From: Plazaster borealis
Taxonomy: Eukaryota; Echinodermata; Asteroidea; Forcipulatida; Labidiasteridae
DNA length: 64,000 bases
Direction of reading: 5' to 3'
Assembly: GCA_021014325.1 (NCBI GenBank)
Contig: CM037472.1
Location: 29,970,234-30,034,233 of the forward strand
The notes below the pieces were generated by a model. The model did no database searches. It saw only the letters and a program-made list of their open reading frames with translations, and was not told the DNA's origin. This document shows positions 28,701 to 43,700 of this stretch, piece after piece; position 1 is the stretch's first letter, and the number at the start of each line of letters is the position of its first letter. The translations under genes and the position numbers were made by a program.

Positions 28701-31700
28701 CAGACTATGATGTATGCCATATTTTCATAATACATGTATTATTTCAAGGTCATAAGTATTGCATGAAATGCCATTATTACTAAAACGCTAAGAGCAGATA
28801 GTTAATTAATGATTCCTGTTATTTTACAAAGGCCAGAATTTAAGGTCAAAGACATTTTATAATGTGAACTTTACAACCGATAGCCTCTTTTATGAAGCTA
28901 AGAACCATGATGTCCTTTCGGCAGCTGACAGAAATTGCATGATTCTGAAACAATTGAGGTATATTCACATTCCTTTTGTTTAATTGAACTATTATTATAG
29001 TTGTTTTTTATTCTATTTGTAAAGTGTTTGGGGGTTTTTATGGGCTGCTTTCGATTCAAAGTTCCAGCATTCTGCAAATATTGTGCTAATCGTTGTATGT
29101 TTACAAGATTACTCAAGCCCCAACCTTTCATATTTGACAAACTATTGGTGTGGTGTTTTGTTTTTTTTTTGTTTTTTTTTGGGGGGGGGTCTTACCTCAT
29201 GGTCAGGTAATATTGGAATGGCTAGAGCATATTAATACAGGTTTATAATTTGAAGACTATTTCATAGTTAAGTATATCGTACAAAGTCAATATCAACCAC
29301 TTCCACTTCCATGTACTTTCCCCTTGGAATCATGTTAACATAGCAAATTCTAAATAGAGTGTCTACCACAGGGGAGGGGTTTTAACATCTCAGTGCCTTC
29401 TCAAATCAGTATCGACCAATTTGGTAGAGTTGAAGAAGTAGAAGAGTTAGAAGTCCTGGAGGATTTGAGAAGCAAGTTTGTCAGCTGAGGATACTTCTGT
29501 TAACCGCAGTCCCCTCAACACTTAGGCAAACACCCTTTTACTGATGGTTGCTCAACAATATACTCATCTAGAACGTTGTATCGATTGTAGAATGCTGGCG
29601 GTGATGTAGTGAAGCCAGTCTAGACAAAACCACTGCTGTAAGAATCACAACATCCCCCCTGCAAGGGGGGATTGGCATTTACAAAAGATTATGATTAAAA
29701 TATTGTTTTAAAATTAATTAATAAATATTTTGGATTTTTTTAAAGTATTCACAGGAACAATACCACAGCAAAATCATGAAAAGCTAGATTTCTTCCCTAA
29801 TTTATTTTCATTCCTAATAAAAGCCAAATTGTTTAAAGAATTAAGATACTTTTTTCTTTGAAAAAAGAAGTATCAAACATACCCTTGGTTAGTAACTTTC
29901 ACTGTCTTTCAATAGCGGAAGCAGTCACAAATATGTGGGTAACTGTTAAAAAGACACATATTAAATATGTATAAGGAAAACGTTATACCAAATTAAACTT
30001 GCAAAGATTGTGGAGGTGGCGTGGCACTTTGTAAGTATCCAATCTTCAGGTTCTAAAGAAAAAGAAAAAAAATGCCTTTGAGCTGTACCAGACCATACAG
30101 CAATCTCAATGCTGCTGGTATTGGCATGAAAAGGAGACAAGACACAGACAATTTTCTCATGATAATGTAGCTCTCAATGAAAACATATTTGAGATGAATT
30201 GCTGACTGCTTACTACACTGTATACCTGATGACCGAGGTTATGGTAAAGGTCCGAGGGCTCACTCACCGTGACATTCAATTATCGGTGGCCCACCCGGAG
30301 CTAGGGCACGGAGCCTGATTGCCAAGACTCAGGTGGGGCCAATTCAGACATGCAGCGCTCCCTCTATGCCGTACTCTCTCATTGAAAGTGACAAGACAAA
30401 GTCCGACTGAGTACGGCTCCGCACAAGCACGGTCCCGACTAAATTATATCTGTGTCTGTTGCAGTCGCATCGTTGCCCTCTGGAAAAGGGATAAATAACG
30501 GGATTTGTAAGCGGTGTATGTGAACTGTTCAGCGTGTGTGGGCTTGGTCTCCTCAGTTTGACCGACAATATCAAGCTGTTATGTTTTTTCAGCTTGTTTT
30601 GTTGAGTGAATGGTCTTTTGTTTGAATTCCCTTAGATAGAAGAATGCTGGCCTGTGTAGCATTCTTTAAGAATATTCGAGTGTGTAGAATTATGTACATT
30701 TTGTGATGAAAGCTTTTCGTGTTGACACGTACATTGGAAGCATTCCATGCACAAGATGTGGTCTACAAACAGGTTCATGTAACGAAGGTTGATGTTATTT
30801 TAAATTAAGGGATCAAGATTTGTTGAATCCTACTAGATGCTTTCTCCTGATGTAAACAGTTCTCTTTGATGTTTTAACGCCACACATGGTGAGCTTAAGA
30901 TGCGTTTCTAGGATAATCAAACTCTTGGGAAAGGCAACTGAATTTTTTATGCTGTTAACGAATGATTTTTTTGGTTTTTAATGATGAATCTGTCGACCAC
31001 TCCTGCGTTGTAATACATCCAGATTTTGATTTCAACATTGACTTTGATAGTTTGATTCCTGAGTGGAGTGGTTTTTTTTACCACCTTTGTTATCATGAAC
31101 TACGATCTTGAGGCTGTTGTGTGTTTTTGTAGAAAAAGCTCAGCAGTGTCTGCTTGCATTATGCACGTCGCTACTCAGAGTCCACCGGTATTGTACTTTT
31201 TTTAACGGATGATTCCAGGATAAAAATAAGACTAGTTGAATGAATGGGACTTATGCTGGCTGAGGATTTCTATTCGTCCCTCCAAATTGCTTGAATTTGA
31301 ATGCATCAGTCCTTCAGGAAAGTACCATTTCCACTGATTATGCCGCATAAATAAATTCCTAAGTTCATGCTTTTCATTTAGAAGAACATTAAGCCTCACA
31401 GAGACTGAGCGAGTGATCTTCAATTTATTAATGCATTTTCCTCTTCACCCATCCACACAATGATCCAAGGGAGAGCTTCCATAATTTAATCACAGATGCT
31501 CCCAATGGTCCCAGCTCAAGCTCCGCACCAAAATTAACATGGAACTTTTGTGTATAAATGTATGTGATTCCCCCGCATCTGTGAATATAGATGCCGATAC
31601 AAGCACGCACGTAAACAGGGTTGACATGTACTTTTTCGTCGGCGTGCAATTTTCTTATCATAGGTGGAGGGTTGTGTTCTGTGCCCTGTGTACTCAATAA

Positions 31701-34700
31701 CTGAGAATCAACAAATAAACACAATTGGAAGATATATAGATGACCCCATGCTTGACCTCCGAGAATTCACCCTACACAGTTTTTTTTCGTATTTTTGGGC
31801 TTTGACCTCGCTGTACCGGGCAAGATTTTTATTTGAAGTTGCTATCGGTGGTTTAAGTGTTTCTTTGGTACAACAGGCATTCATTGTTTGTATTTCTTAT
31901 TTGTCTGCCGGTTTGCAGAGCTATTAAACTAGTTGTACCAGATAGTGAAGGCGGCCATCACATAATACTGGTTCCCATCAAATAAGAGATAACACAATGT
32001 CGGTTGGCTCTACAGACTGCACTTATAAGGCATGTAGTAAGATGACGCCGTGAGATAAGAAACACAAAAATAATTTTCTGTATTTTGTATGACGCATTAA
32101 CATGTGTGAAATTTACAACCTTTTTCCTTTCAAATGTTTCCATTGGTCTAAAGTGAATTGCAAATATGTCGAGAGAGGTTTTGAAAACATCTTTATGCTA
32201 CATTTTGTTTAATACACAGACGCATTAGATGGTTGAAAGAGTCAAGTACTCACTTAAGCTGCTCAATTAGCTATCATCACTTTGACTTGCAAATTCTCGA
32301 CACGACCTTGTTGTAAAATTCATACATACTGTTTTTGGTTAAAGGTAGTGTGTTAAATTGAAAACAATGTACATGTAATTGGAGAATTTACCGAGTGATT
32401 ATCAAAATTCTTACTTTCTTGTGTACAGTTGATGTTCACCATTAATGTGTCGTAATCAGTTGAACCATTTACATTCGAGAAAAAAAACAAAAACAATTTA
32501 ATGTAGTTTTAATGTCACAGCTATTTAAACCGTTAAAGGCACTGTACACATTTGGTAATTACTCAAAATATATATTAGCATAAAAACTGACTTGGTAACG
32601 AGCAACAGAGAGCTGTTGATAGTATAAAACATTGTGAGAAACGACTCCCTCTGAAGTAACGTAGTTTTTGAGACAGAGGTAATTTCTCACTAAAATAATA
32701 AAAACCTCTTGCAAGAAGTTTTTATTCCTATCTGAAAGCACACAAATTTGTACAACAAGGGTGTTTTTTCTTTCATCATTTTCTTGCAACTTCGATGACC
32801 AATTGAGCCCAAATTTTCAAGGGCTTGTTATTTTATGCATATGTTGGGATACACCAAATGAGAACACTGGTCTTTGACAATTACCAAAGGTGTACGATGT
32901 ACGGGTTTGGTTCAGTAATAATTATGTAAAACAGAAATCGTTCAAGCCTTTAACCTTGTTTTTGATGAATTCCACTCCCTTACTCTCTTTAAAAACGTAA
33001 AATAATAATAGTCGCCTGTAATGCTGCAAAGGCTTGATACACGTATGAGTTTGCTTCCCTTTTCAAATGTTCCATTCCATCAGAATGTCTGGTATTTGAA
33101 TCATTAGAGTTGACCAAACCATCGGTCATGTCCGTACTGTAACTTTCGATTACGAACCAGGTTTGAAGAAATGACCCAATGGCCTTATAAAAAGCCATTC
33201 CTACCACTCTCTTTTTCAATAATTTTTCCCTCCACTTTTCAAACTTTTTATCTTCAGAAGACTGCCCCGGTGGAACTTGTTTTTGCTGTGTTTTAATTAG
33301 TTTTTAAAAGAGCAAAACCAAAATTAAAGGCTATTATGCATCTAACAAAACATTTTTTTTTTTCTTCTTTCAATATTTAAATAATTCTGATGTTGTAGTC
33401 ACATCATTGATGATAATGGTAATCAGGTTTCTTATAGGTACTTTTCATTCCCCCAAATGCGGCACATACTCTCAAATCTCAAAACGATTCCTGACTCTGG
33501 CCAAAGTGACAACAAAAAACCATTGACTGATGAATTACCCTCACAGCCACTAAACAGTCTGCAATTTCAGCAAAGCCATTGTTTGCAGAATTTATCAAGT
33601 GAAACCCACACATCAAAGTTGCTTATAGATAAAGATAGGAGCACTTTCCGAGCGAATTAATTTGAGATATTTCTTTTATTGCCTGCTATTAAGCTTTCTT
33701 AAGCAGCCAGAAGAAAATAGTAAGTAAAATCTAATAATAAAGTGATCTGCATTGAGGAGCTGTAAAGAGATTGAATCTGCTGACAGCATTGTATGGCATT
33801 TCTATTGACTCGTGAGATCGTTAGCAAGATAACAGAGACGTCAACGAGGCTTTAAAGTATTCATGACAATCAATTTCTAAATTGCATTATTGTACAACTC
33901 CGTTTAGGAATGAACAAGTTATTTTTATTTATTTTTTTTTTATTTATTTTTTTTAACTCCAGAAAATTTTGAAAAATGCTTTGCTAAATTTGTACACAGT
34001 GGAGATGCAATCTTTCCAAAAGATTGAAGCAAACTAGATGTTAGAATTGCTTCCTCTCTGAACAGAATTTGTGAGATCTATGTAAAAGAAATGTGCATGT
34101 GTAACTGGTTTGTCTCAGTCTCTTCTTCAGGAAGGGAGTTGTTTCCCGAATTGCTCTTATCATAGACACCTTTGGTAATTGGAACCTATTATTTGTTTCA
34201 AACCTATGTAGTTGTAGATATATACCATAAACCATGGAGGTAGGAATAGATAAAACTAACCTGTGAAAATTTCATTTCAAAAGGTGGTAGCGTTTTTGAG
34301 ATATTGCCGAAAATCTGGAGGGGTTATGTCCACGCAGGAATAATAATCTGCATTGGAATACACACTCTGAGAAGCGTTACGCGTAATGCTTCTCAGATTC
34401 AAATGTTTTGGGGGATAAAAAGTGATATATTTTTCAAAATGCATTATACTATCCAAAGCTGCTGTACTTCTTGCCAAGTAAGTTTTTATTGCCATTAATT
34501 ATCAGAGTCATTACCAAATGTGTACGATGCCTTTAAAACAGATTGTACCTTGAAAACAGATCGTACCTTGAACAAGGTTTATACCCAGGGTTCTCCCCAA
34601 CCTAGCGTATCAGACTGATGTGCATGAATGGCAGGCCGACCCCCCTCCCCCACCCCTCCCCCACCACATACTGAGACACAGACAAATTTACAAAAAGCAT

Positions 34701-37700
34701 GAAACAAGACCAGTTATTATGGTCCAGATTGCAAACTAGAGCTTTTAAAACCAAATATAAACATCAAATACAAAAACAATTCCCAGTACCTCATTTCAAT
34801 TTAGCCTGCTTTGGCCATACTTGCAAATTTTAGTCCGGAATGCCCCAGTTTTGAAAAATCCTGGGTTCCTGAACCTGTTAACAAACACTGTACATACAGT
34901 ACAGCTGTAGTTAACCTGCTTGATTTCAGATTTTCAAAAGCCTTCTTGAAAAAGTGAAACATAATTTTTATGGGCATTTTTAACTTTGACCATTTGCACT
35001 CGAAGGTTCAATCATACAGAAAAAAAATGAAATCCCAGATAGTGTACAGTTTTGAACCTTGTCAGTCACATCCAGTACTGTCCAGAGAATTTCCCCATCA
35101 TACAGGAAAGCTTCTGTCGAAATGAAGACATTTTTCCTGTAACATTAGAAGTGGTTTTACAAAGTGCTGTTGGATTGCATGCGAGGAATTTTAAGGAGGG
35201 GGGAAAAAATCCAAAAAAAAATTCAATTATCTTTCAACTGATTTTGCTGGCCCCACTCCTCCTCAGACTGTTATTACAGACAGCTGTATAGGTGTGAACA
35301 ACAGGGAAAAAATTAACACATGCTGGCTTGGTCCCTTCGTCAGGATCTTGCAGAGTGGTGCACGTTGTATGTGGGTCAGCAATGACAACTAGAGCATGAA
35401 TGTACAAACGCGCTAGGACAGTGTGCAATGACGCTGGGTAGTGCTAAATTGGTGCGGTGATCCAGGGGGGGGAGGGCTGATAGATCAGGCGGGCGAGAGG
35501 AACGGGGAACGGTTGGAGCAGGGATTGAAGCATGCATTGGCTTTGTCCTGTGGCATGGCCGTTGCATAAACAAACTCGAGCATTAGGCACAAGAAGACTT
35601 AATCTGAAGAAAATGGGATATGTTAATCAGTCAGGGTTATTTATTGTTATTTATGTACTAAACAGGTTGATTTAGAGTCGGATAACTAGAATGTGACAGC
35701 CATGCCTATTTTGTTCGTTTGATGAGAGCGAAAGAAAAAAGTGAAGAGGACATTGTCTTGTCAGCCAGCCAGGCATAGTACAATCATCATGTTCTGCATC
35801 GTTGTCTGTAATATCAGTTTGGCAATGGAGCCCCAATTTATGTGTAGTTTTATCCAAATTGTATCTTGGGAATAAGTGGTGTATATTATTGTAAAAAACA
35901 TACACAGAGAGTAGCATAAAATAATGCTAGTGAGTCTGGCACAAGATGCTCTATTATTTTAATAGATGCCACATCCCATCCCCCCCCCCCCCCGCAAAAA
36001 AAAAATAACAAAACCCAAGAAAAACAAATGTTGAGATACAAATATAAAAAATCTAAGTTCCTGAATCCATACTGCAAATCCACCATGCCAAATGTTTTAT
36101 GCATGTTGCAATGCCATTATTGTTGTCACCACTTCATCAAACAACCACTGGTGGCCATGAGTCACAGTATAGCAAATGCCCACTTAAGAACTGAATAAAT
36201 TTTATACAAGATGTCTGATCCTGCCCATGTTAATGTGGGCCTATAGAGAGAGGGTGGGAGCCATCCCCTTCTAATTTCTTCCAGAAGGTTTATCTCTTCC
36301 CACCCACTTCTTGTTCCCTTCTTGATCTACAAGAAATCAGCATCTCTGAGACAACCCTCTTGTTAAAGAGAAATATCAGTGCATGCACCGGGCATTGTAC
36401 TATATAATCAGCCAGTAGCAAACAATTTAACCCCAAACTAACTGTAGCGTTGCCGTCCGTGGTAACTTTATTTCACCTGAAGTTGTTTTTTGTGATGAAT
36501 GCATTTCTTGGGGAGTGCATGTGATTGGAGTGGATGCTGATGGTTAGCACTGAGGGATTATTTCCCACAGCGGTGACTTGGATTTTGATACATGCAAGTC
36601 AGACCGCTATGAAGGGGGGGAAAAAATCCGATCCGCCAGTATTGGGCGTGATTGTCTGCAGCTTAAGCAGAAAATTGAACTTCTACATGGTACTGTCAAA
36701 ACATGTGAACCGTCAGCTCCTTTGAACTTAGTGCGCACAATAGTGGCTTTTGTTGGGCCGATGAAATGCCAGCTTAAGGGAGTTTAGAGTCCCATACGGA
36801 ACAGCTAACGAAGCTTGCATGTTTGAGCCGTTGGATAAAGAGACAGGGTGGTACTTCTTGTCAGGTAGCCCGAGCCAGGTCTGAGCGTGGAGTGGCAACT
36901 TAAGTCAATACGCTTTTTTGGGGTAGGCAGCCGGCTGTGAAATGGCCATTCTACTGCTGTGTTTGTACAGGCTGCTCTTGTCGCGGCCTCCCTACTGTGA
37001 ACCCAAGCCCTAACTTTCCCACTGATGCCCAACTGGTGATGGGACAAAACCTACTCCATGCTGAGAAATAGTTACTGTTATCGAGTCTTATATCCCCTCA
37101 GTTCCGAAGTTCAGTGCTTCCGCCTCCATGGCTTCCATTGTTGGTTCTTTGTCAGCTCCTGTATAACCAAATCATTTTTTAACTCCAGGAGGAAGCATTA
37201 TGCAGTAAAAGCTGAGACCGATTAGGCAATGACGCAGCAACTCTACAGTATACACTTTTTCTTGTAGTCTTTTTTTCGTGAAATACACGGCCATTATTGT
37301 TGATTATGGAACTTCAGCATTGTATCATGTACTTACGGGTTGGAAAGCCTCGTGTACCATTCTTTAAAGAACAGGTTTATATTTGGAAAGATTTAAAAGT
37401 CTCAAAGGTACTGTGACTTTGATCCTATTTTTAGTTTAATGTATTTATTCTTCCTTTGGGAAATGTCTCATTGTCCAGTAATAACTACAGCAAAAGTTAC
37501 CAGATGATAACTCAATCTTATCAAATTTAGCTCGTTTTAAATAGTCAAGACGACCAATAGTTTCATACAGAGCGTTTCACTTGTAAATCAGTACCTGCCT
37601 GTTTGCTATTGGACAGAGTAACTAGGTCACCCAATAACCCAACTTCCATAGAATGCCAGTAATTTATAAATCTATCATTTCCTTATTCACTTAGGTCTTG

Positions 37701-40700
37701 ATCTTAATTCAGCGTTCTTGCTTATAAGCAAAACTGATAGTCGGGGTCTGTTCAGCGAGGGGGCTCAAATGAGAAAAACAACTTTTTTTTAGATATATTA
37801 TTAGTATAAAGTGTATAATTTTGGAAAAGATTGCAGTTTTGTTTTCTAAAGAAATTGTTTTTTGTTCCTTAGGTACAACTTTTGTTATTTGAGAAACAAA
37901 AACTTGTCAACTTTTTAGAATTAGTAACCATTATGAAATACTTTAGAGAGAAAAAGGAATGAAATACAGAGAACTATATTATATGATTCCAAAAATGTAA
38001 TTCATGCAACTCACTTTTTAGCAGAAAGCCAAACAGGTTGGCTGTTTAATACACAACTTTTTTTGTATTAAGAGCTGCAATTTTGACCAACACTCTGCTC
38101 TTTAAAAGCACAATACAAAATTTCCAGACTCGACAGTCATCTATTATCATCATTTCCTAAATTTGTTTTTTCTTGTCTAATATCCTGTAATTAGGCTTTC
38201 ATTCCCAACCTGTTTGTTTTCTCTCAGTAATGTGGAGGGGGAACCACAGAACGAAAAAAAAACATTGTGTGTTTTTCCATCTTTATCATTTTCTTTGTTG
38301 GTCTCTCCTCAATACCTTTCCATGTGGTCCCTGCTAGTTCAGGGTTCAGAAGTGCAGTTAGCCTCTACACTTGAATCAATAAACGGCGGCTGAGTATTAC
38401 AAGCAATATAGCTAGTGTAATAGAGCAATAGGGTGACCTGCCAGTCAGCTTCATTGGCTGTACTTGGGCTTGACAGATTCAAGTCCAAGGGCGACGACAT
38501 ATTATTTATATGACAGGCTTCAAATCAAGAGCTCGTTTTGAAGAGTCTTTTTTTTCTCTCTCTCTCTCTTTTTGAGGAAACTCTGAGAGGAATCTTTGGT
38601 CTCTTCTTTCTCAGATGGTATTCATCAGTAATCAATCTCTACATTTTTCCCTTATTAATTGGTCTTTTTGATTTCCTGAAACTGGCACTAAAACAAATTC
38701 AAGCAAAGCCTTACAAAATATATTTTGATCATTTGAGAAGTTGTATATAGATTGAAACTGTTTCACAACGCATTTGTGTCAGAACCAACAGGTTTGAAAA
38801 CCTTACATTAGTCGTCCTAAACAGGTATGTCACACTATCATACACAGGGCCTAGAAGTGCAAGATTTGCAATTTGATCATTACAAGCAGCGAGACTGCCG
38901 TTACCATGATAACACCTTAATAAACAGTCACCACTGACATGTGATTCGGCCCTGACAAACAAGTCAACTTAAAAGTAATTAAAAACAAATAATGAATGTT
39001 TGAGGGACGTAAAGGTTGAATTAATCAGCGAGGTGAACTTGAGAAAATGAAAGAGCAAAACGTTGTGGCGACACTCTGAATGCGAGCCACTTCCATCAAT
39101 GTGGAACATGCTTTCATGCTCCAGCGTATTGCGCTGTTGTGATTAAACACACGGGTTGGAGTGCGACCAATCATTTTCTACGAGATTTATCATTGACAAA
39201 GCATGATTGCAAAATGAGCAGGGCAAAGTTCAGATTAGTTTCCAAGCCCTGTTTATTCTCTGTAATGCTTTAATGTTTCAAGTTCTCAATTTGTTCTGGG
39301 GGTTTATAAAGACAAACTCTCCTGTTGCAGATTGGAAGACATCTGTCAGCTTAGTAGGTGGGGATAAAATGTGGGTGAGGTTTCGATTAAAACACAATTG
39401 GGGTTAAAGTCCCTGCCATTTATTTCTATGAGACTAAGCTTGTCCGGTGACAGACAGGGTCCTAGTGTGCATGAATCGGTCACTGAAATTACCCAAGCAA
39501 TTAGAAGCTGCATTATCAGGGGTATGGGGTGTCATACCAACCTAACGACCTTGTGTGGAGAGATGACAAAGAATCCGTCAGCCCATAAATAAACACCATC
39601 TTGACGTTTTGTTTGTTAATGTGATTCTAAAAAGCCAGTCTGTAAAAATCGTCAGCTCAAAAAAAAAAAAGTGACGTATAAAAGATAACTTTAAAAAACA
39701 ACATTGATTGAGTGAAAGCAGGCGCAGCAAGGTCAGTGCGGATTAATTATAAATAGAAAGTGATCCTAATTCAAGATGAAACCATAATTGATGGCGTGTC
39801 TTAAGGAGGATGGATGGCTGCTGATGATGCAGTCTCGTTGTTAAGGCCGGCTTCTGAAGGATGCAGGAACGTGTTAGCAATTGTGGCTTCTGTGTGTACA
39901 ATTACCGCCCAAGACCTGCAGAGTGGCAAAGCGGTACATCTTTTCATATACTTTTAGTGAAACTTTCATTTTGGCTTGACGTCATAAATGGAGCACTCCG
40001 TCAGGAGACGGCATTCTGGTCAAACGTTTGATTGAAGAGAGAGGGGCTCATGCATCACCCTGATGATTGCAGATAAACACCGACAACAAAATCCTGGGGA
40101 CAAGGGCGGCATTTGTATCAGTGGCTTTTAAGATTAGAGATGCTGTGTTTCCTAGCTTTATCAACATTTTCCAGGTCAATTAAAAAACCACAAATAGCTA
40201 AGTTCATAGATTCTGTAGTTTATGGCCATGGTTGCTTATTCGTTTCTTTTTTGTTCCTGACATTTTTGCATTTGTTGCTCTTGGTAGTTATAAACTCTCT
40301 GCTTGCATCCCATCCCTTTTGTTCCATGACCTTTTCAATGTCATTGTGAATGTCTTCCCAACTTCCCAATGTCAAGTTTGCAATAACTGTCAAGGAGAGA
40401 CTCGGAGGTGGACAGACACTTTGCCATCATTGAATTACACATTGCCGCACGTAAAGCGCAGTTCATTTTATGCCTCCCTGTATGACTTGCATGTCACATT
40501 TTGTAACTGATCGACAATTGCTTGGGTTCTTTCTACAACCGTTTTACCCAACTGTATCCAAGATATTGCTTTCACAAGAGTGTAATGCTATCACTTCACA
40601 TTTGTACAAAAACGAGTTTTGTATTTTCAGTTTGAATAAGGGAAAGTTTCTTTTTTTCTGTTTGCAGATTTGAAAAGATGTCGATGGATTACACAAAACA

Positions 40701-43700
40701 GAAGTGCCTTGTGTGTGGAGACAAGGCGAGTGGTCTGCACTACACAGTCATCTCCTGTGAGAGCTGTAAGAGTTTCTTTGGCCGCAAGATCAAGAGCAAA
40801 GCCAAGTTCACATGCGAGGCAAATGGCAACTGTGTGATGGACCTGTATACCAGACGTCACTGTCCTGCTTGCCGGTTAAAGAAGTGCCTAGATGTGGGAA
40901 TGAAACCAGAAAGTGAGTGGGGTGTTTTTTTAGGCTAAATAGTTGTTGCAATTTTTAAAGAGAAAAACAGCACTTACTTTACATTGGGGTTTTCTCTCCA
41001 CTTCATTTTTTTTTCTTTTTTTTCTTCTTAGATATATTTTCCTGAAATCTTTATTTCAAAAGATAGTTGTGTTTTCAAATATTTTAAAAAGTGTCTGCAA
41101 TCTTTTGTTTGTTTATTTATTCATTCAAGTTTTGAGGACTAAAAGAAAAGAGTGTGAAAAGACGGCATAATCAGATTGTGTGGGGTAGAAGAATTCACAA
41201 CACTAGAAACTTTAATGCAAAGATATGCAACTTGTGACATTCAGACTCACTTCAAAACTAACTTTGCATACATACATGTATATGTACATGTATATCCAAG
41301 ATCAGAAGAGCTTTACATTTTGAAACTATCCAGCTTTAGCTGCATTTACTGGATGCTGGCCAAACGCTTTTACTTGGAAAGACAACAATGTAACCCCAGC
41401 GGAGGCCTGGCATGCTGGTGATGGAATGGCCTCAGCGACTTCCCCTGATTGGCTGTCCTGGATAGTTCAACAAGGTCAAGTTGTTAGTCTTTATGGAGGG
41501 TTAATAGTCTTAGAGTTGACTTAGTCCTTTCAAGGTTGAAGGGAATGGGTTTTAAGATGTTGTCCACTGTTGAGTTTTTGTTCTTTAGATTATCACCATG
41601 GAGAGTATCAAGTCAACAAGGTTTCAGCACAACTGATTTATCAACATGTGGAAAGAGAAACTGTGGTATTTTTGGAGAAATTCTTTGTGTTGATGGATGG
41701 TGTTTACCACATTCCAGATTGATAGTTGAAGGGGTCACAATGCTCACTGGTGAAGACACACTTTTAGCACTTCATGAGTATTGCTGGTTTGCAGCAAGAA
41801 TTTTAAATATTGACTGTATGGACACAATGTTAACGCAAGTTCAACAGTGGGTTTTTGAAGAGAACCCTTGTTCTGTTCTTTTTATAACGTATGTAAAATA
41901 AGATGTGAGCATTTTACCGAGAGAAACGAGGTCTGTATTTGTCTTTGTCATTTAGAAATCATTGCGTGTAGAGTGACCGTTGATTGCTTTGTTTAAAACA
42001 AGACGCTGTTGGTTCTGGTTTTGGTTTTAACTTATAAATGACAAGCTTTACTAAATTTGATTGGTACTCCGCCAACTATTTACCAAATGAGGTTTGGAAT
42101 ACTAGTTCTCTTTGAAACCATGTTGTCAACCAATTGCTTTAGCTTTCCTTTAATTGAGGAAACAAATTCCGACAGTGGATCTCCGACAGTGGATCTCCGG
42201 CTGCTCTGTGAGATTCAAAGGTCACATTGTAACTACAGACATCGCAGTCAGGGGTCGAACCCCCCACGACCTCCTGCTTATTAGTGTACCATTGATCAGA
42301 GCAATCAAGAGGGCCAACCTTTGACCCGATTGGTTTTGGGGTCAAGTCTACGAGCCTTCTGTTTCCTTATCGCTTACCCGTACCACACCAGGTGCTTGTT
42401 CTGTAATCACGAGACTCAAGTGTTCACACCAGGCTGTCTTAATTGGTAAATTGAAACCCCCCTCATTTTCTCACCGTGTGGATATTTAGCAGTTAACGAG
42501 GTGCTGCAGCTTTGACGGTTGTCCCTCTGTGTTTATTGGTTAGCTGGGCCCGTGAATCAATGGAGGTATAATAAAAACGGGGTGTCTATGTACAGTTGCA
42601 AATCATAACTTGAGGTCTCGTGATGGGAATCGGAAATGAATTCCCATGTTGTAACTGTGCAGAGGAACATAAAAGCGGGTTGGATGTTGTCAGTAAAAAC
42701 CAGTGTACACTCCAGGTGTCTGTCAGTGTCTGTCCGAAGGTGTGTAGTACTCATTATGGACAAGTTTTAGACCAGTTTGTCTGGGGAAATAGCAAGAGCA
42801 CATTCTGGTTGTTCTCTTTTTTTCTTTTCTTTTTTAATTGAGTTATCCTGAATTGTGAAAATTTGTAAAGCTGCTTGTGTCGTCTTTATTCACTACTTGG
42901 AGGATGTGAATAAATGATATTTTGGCAACTATTTCAAAAATTTATAGAAAAGTGATCGAGTTTGAATCAATAGTTTTCGTCATTTACTAAGTGTCATGAC
43001 CCTTCTTCCTTTCTTGGAAAGACAACAAAACTGTGATCTGCATCGAAAGTAAAGAAATGAAAGGTACATATATCCTGTGTATATTGCACAAACTCAAACC
43101 ACCCATCCTACATGCCGGCCATGGTATATAACATGTACAAGGTGGAAAATTAAAATTACCGTAGAAATTGCACCATGTAGCAGCCAGCCAGGCAGAAGAA
43201 CACCATCTAGAAAAAACAAAATGGCCCCAAATAAGACACAGTCCTTTTTTTTCCTTCTTTTTCCCCCCTCCCCTCCGTTGGATTGCCTGCAGGCAAGTGT
43301 AGCAGGCGTTCAGCATTGTAACCTGGTGACATTATATAGAAGTCGGGGAACTACAAGTGAGGCACACATGTCGTTTGCGGGGGAAAATAATGCACACTCC
43401 ACTGCCAGTTTGGATCGATGGTCGCATCAGCCCCTATTGCCCCGGACCACATCTGGCATTGAAATTGTACATTAATTCTACTACGGAATTCTCTGTGACT
43501 TGCGGGCTCTTCTGTTAATAGACGTTGCAATAATAACTACATGTAGACACGGTACATGCACTTTAGATGTGCTCAACGCGACGTAACACTGACGACTAGA
43601 ATTTGGCTGCACCATATAAATGTTGATTGTTATGAGCAAAACAATCCTAAGAAAAAAAGACAGGGTGGTGGTGTTAAAAAGAAGACGTAATACTGAAAAA

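Noticed and set aside
41536..41901. Frame of 121 codons between exons 2 and 3 as an extra receptor exon
   Set aside because: Exons 2 and 3 join in phase and give a standard DNA-binding-domain extension; no conserved hinge resembles this peptide.
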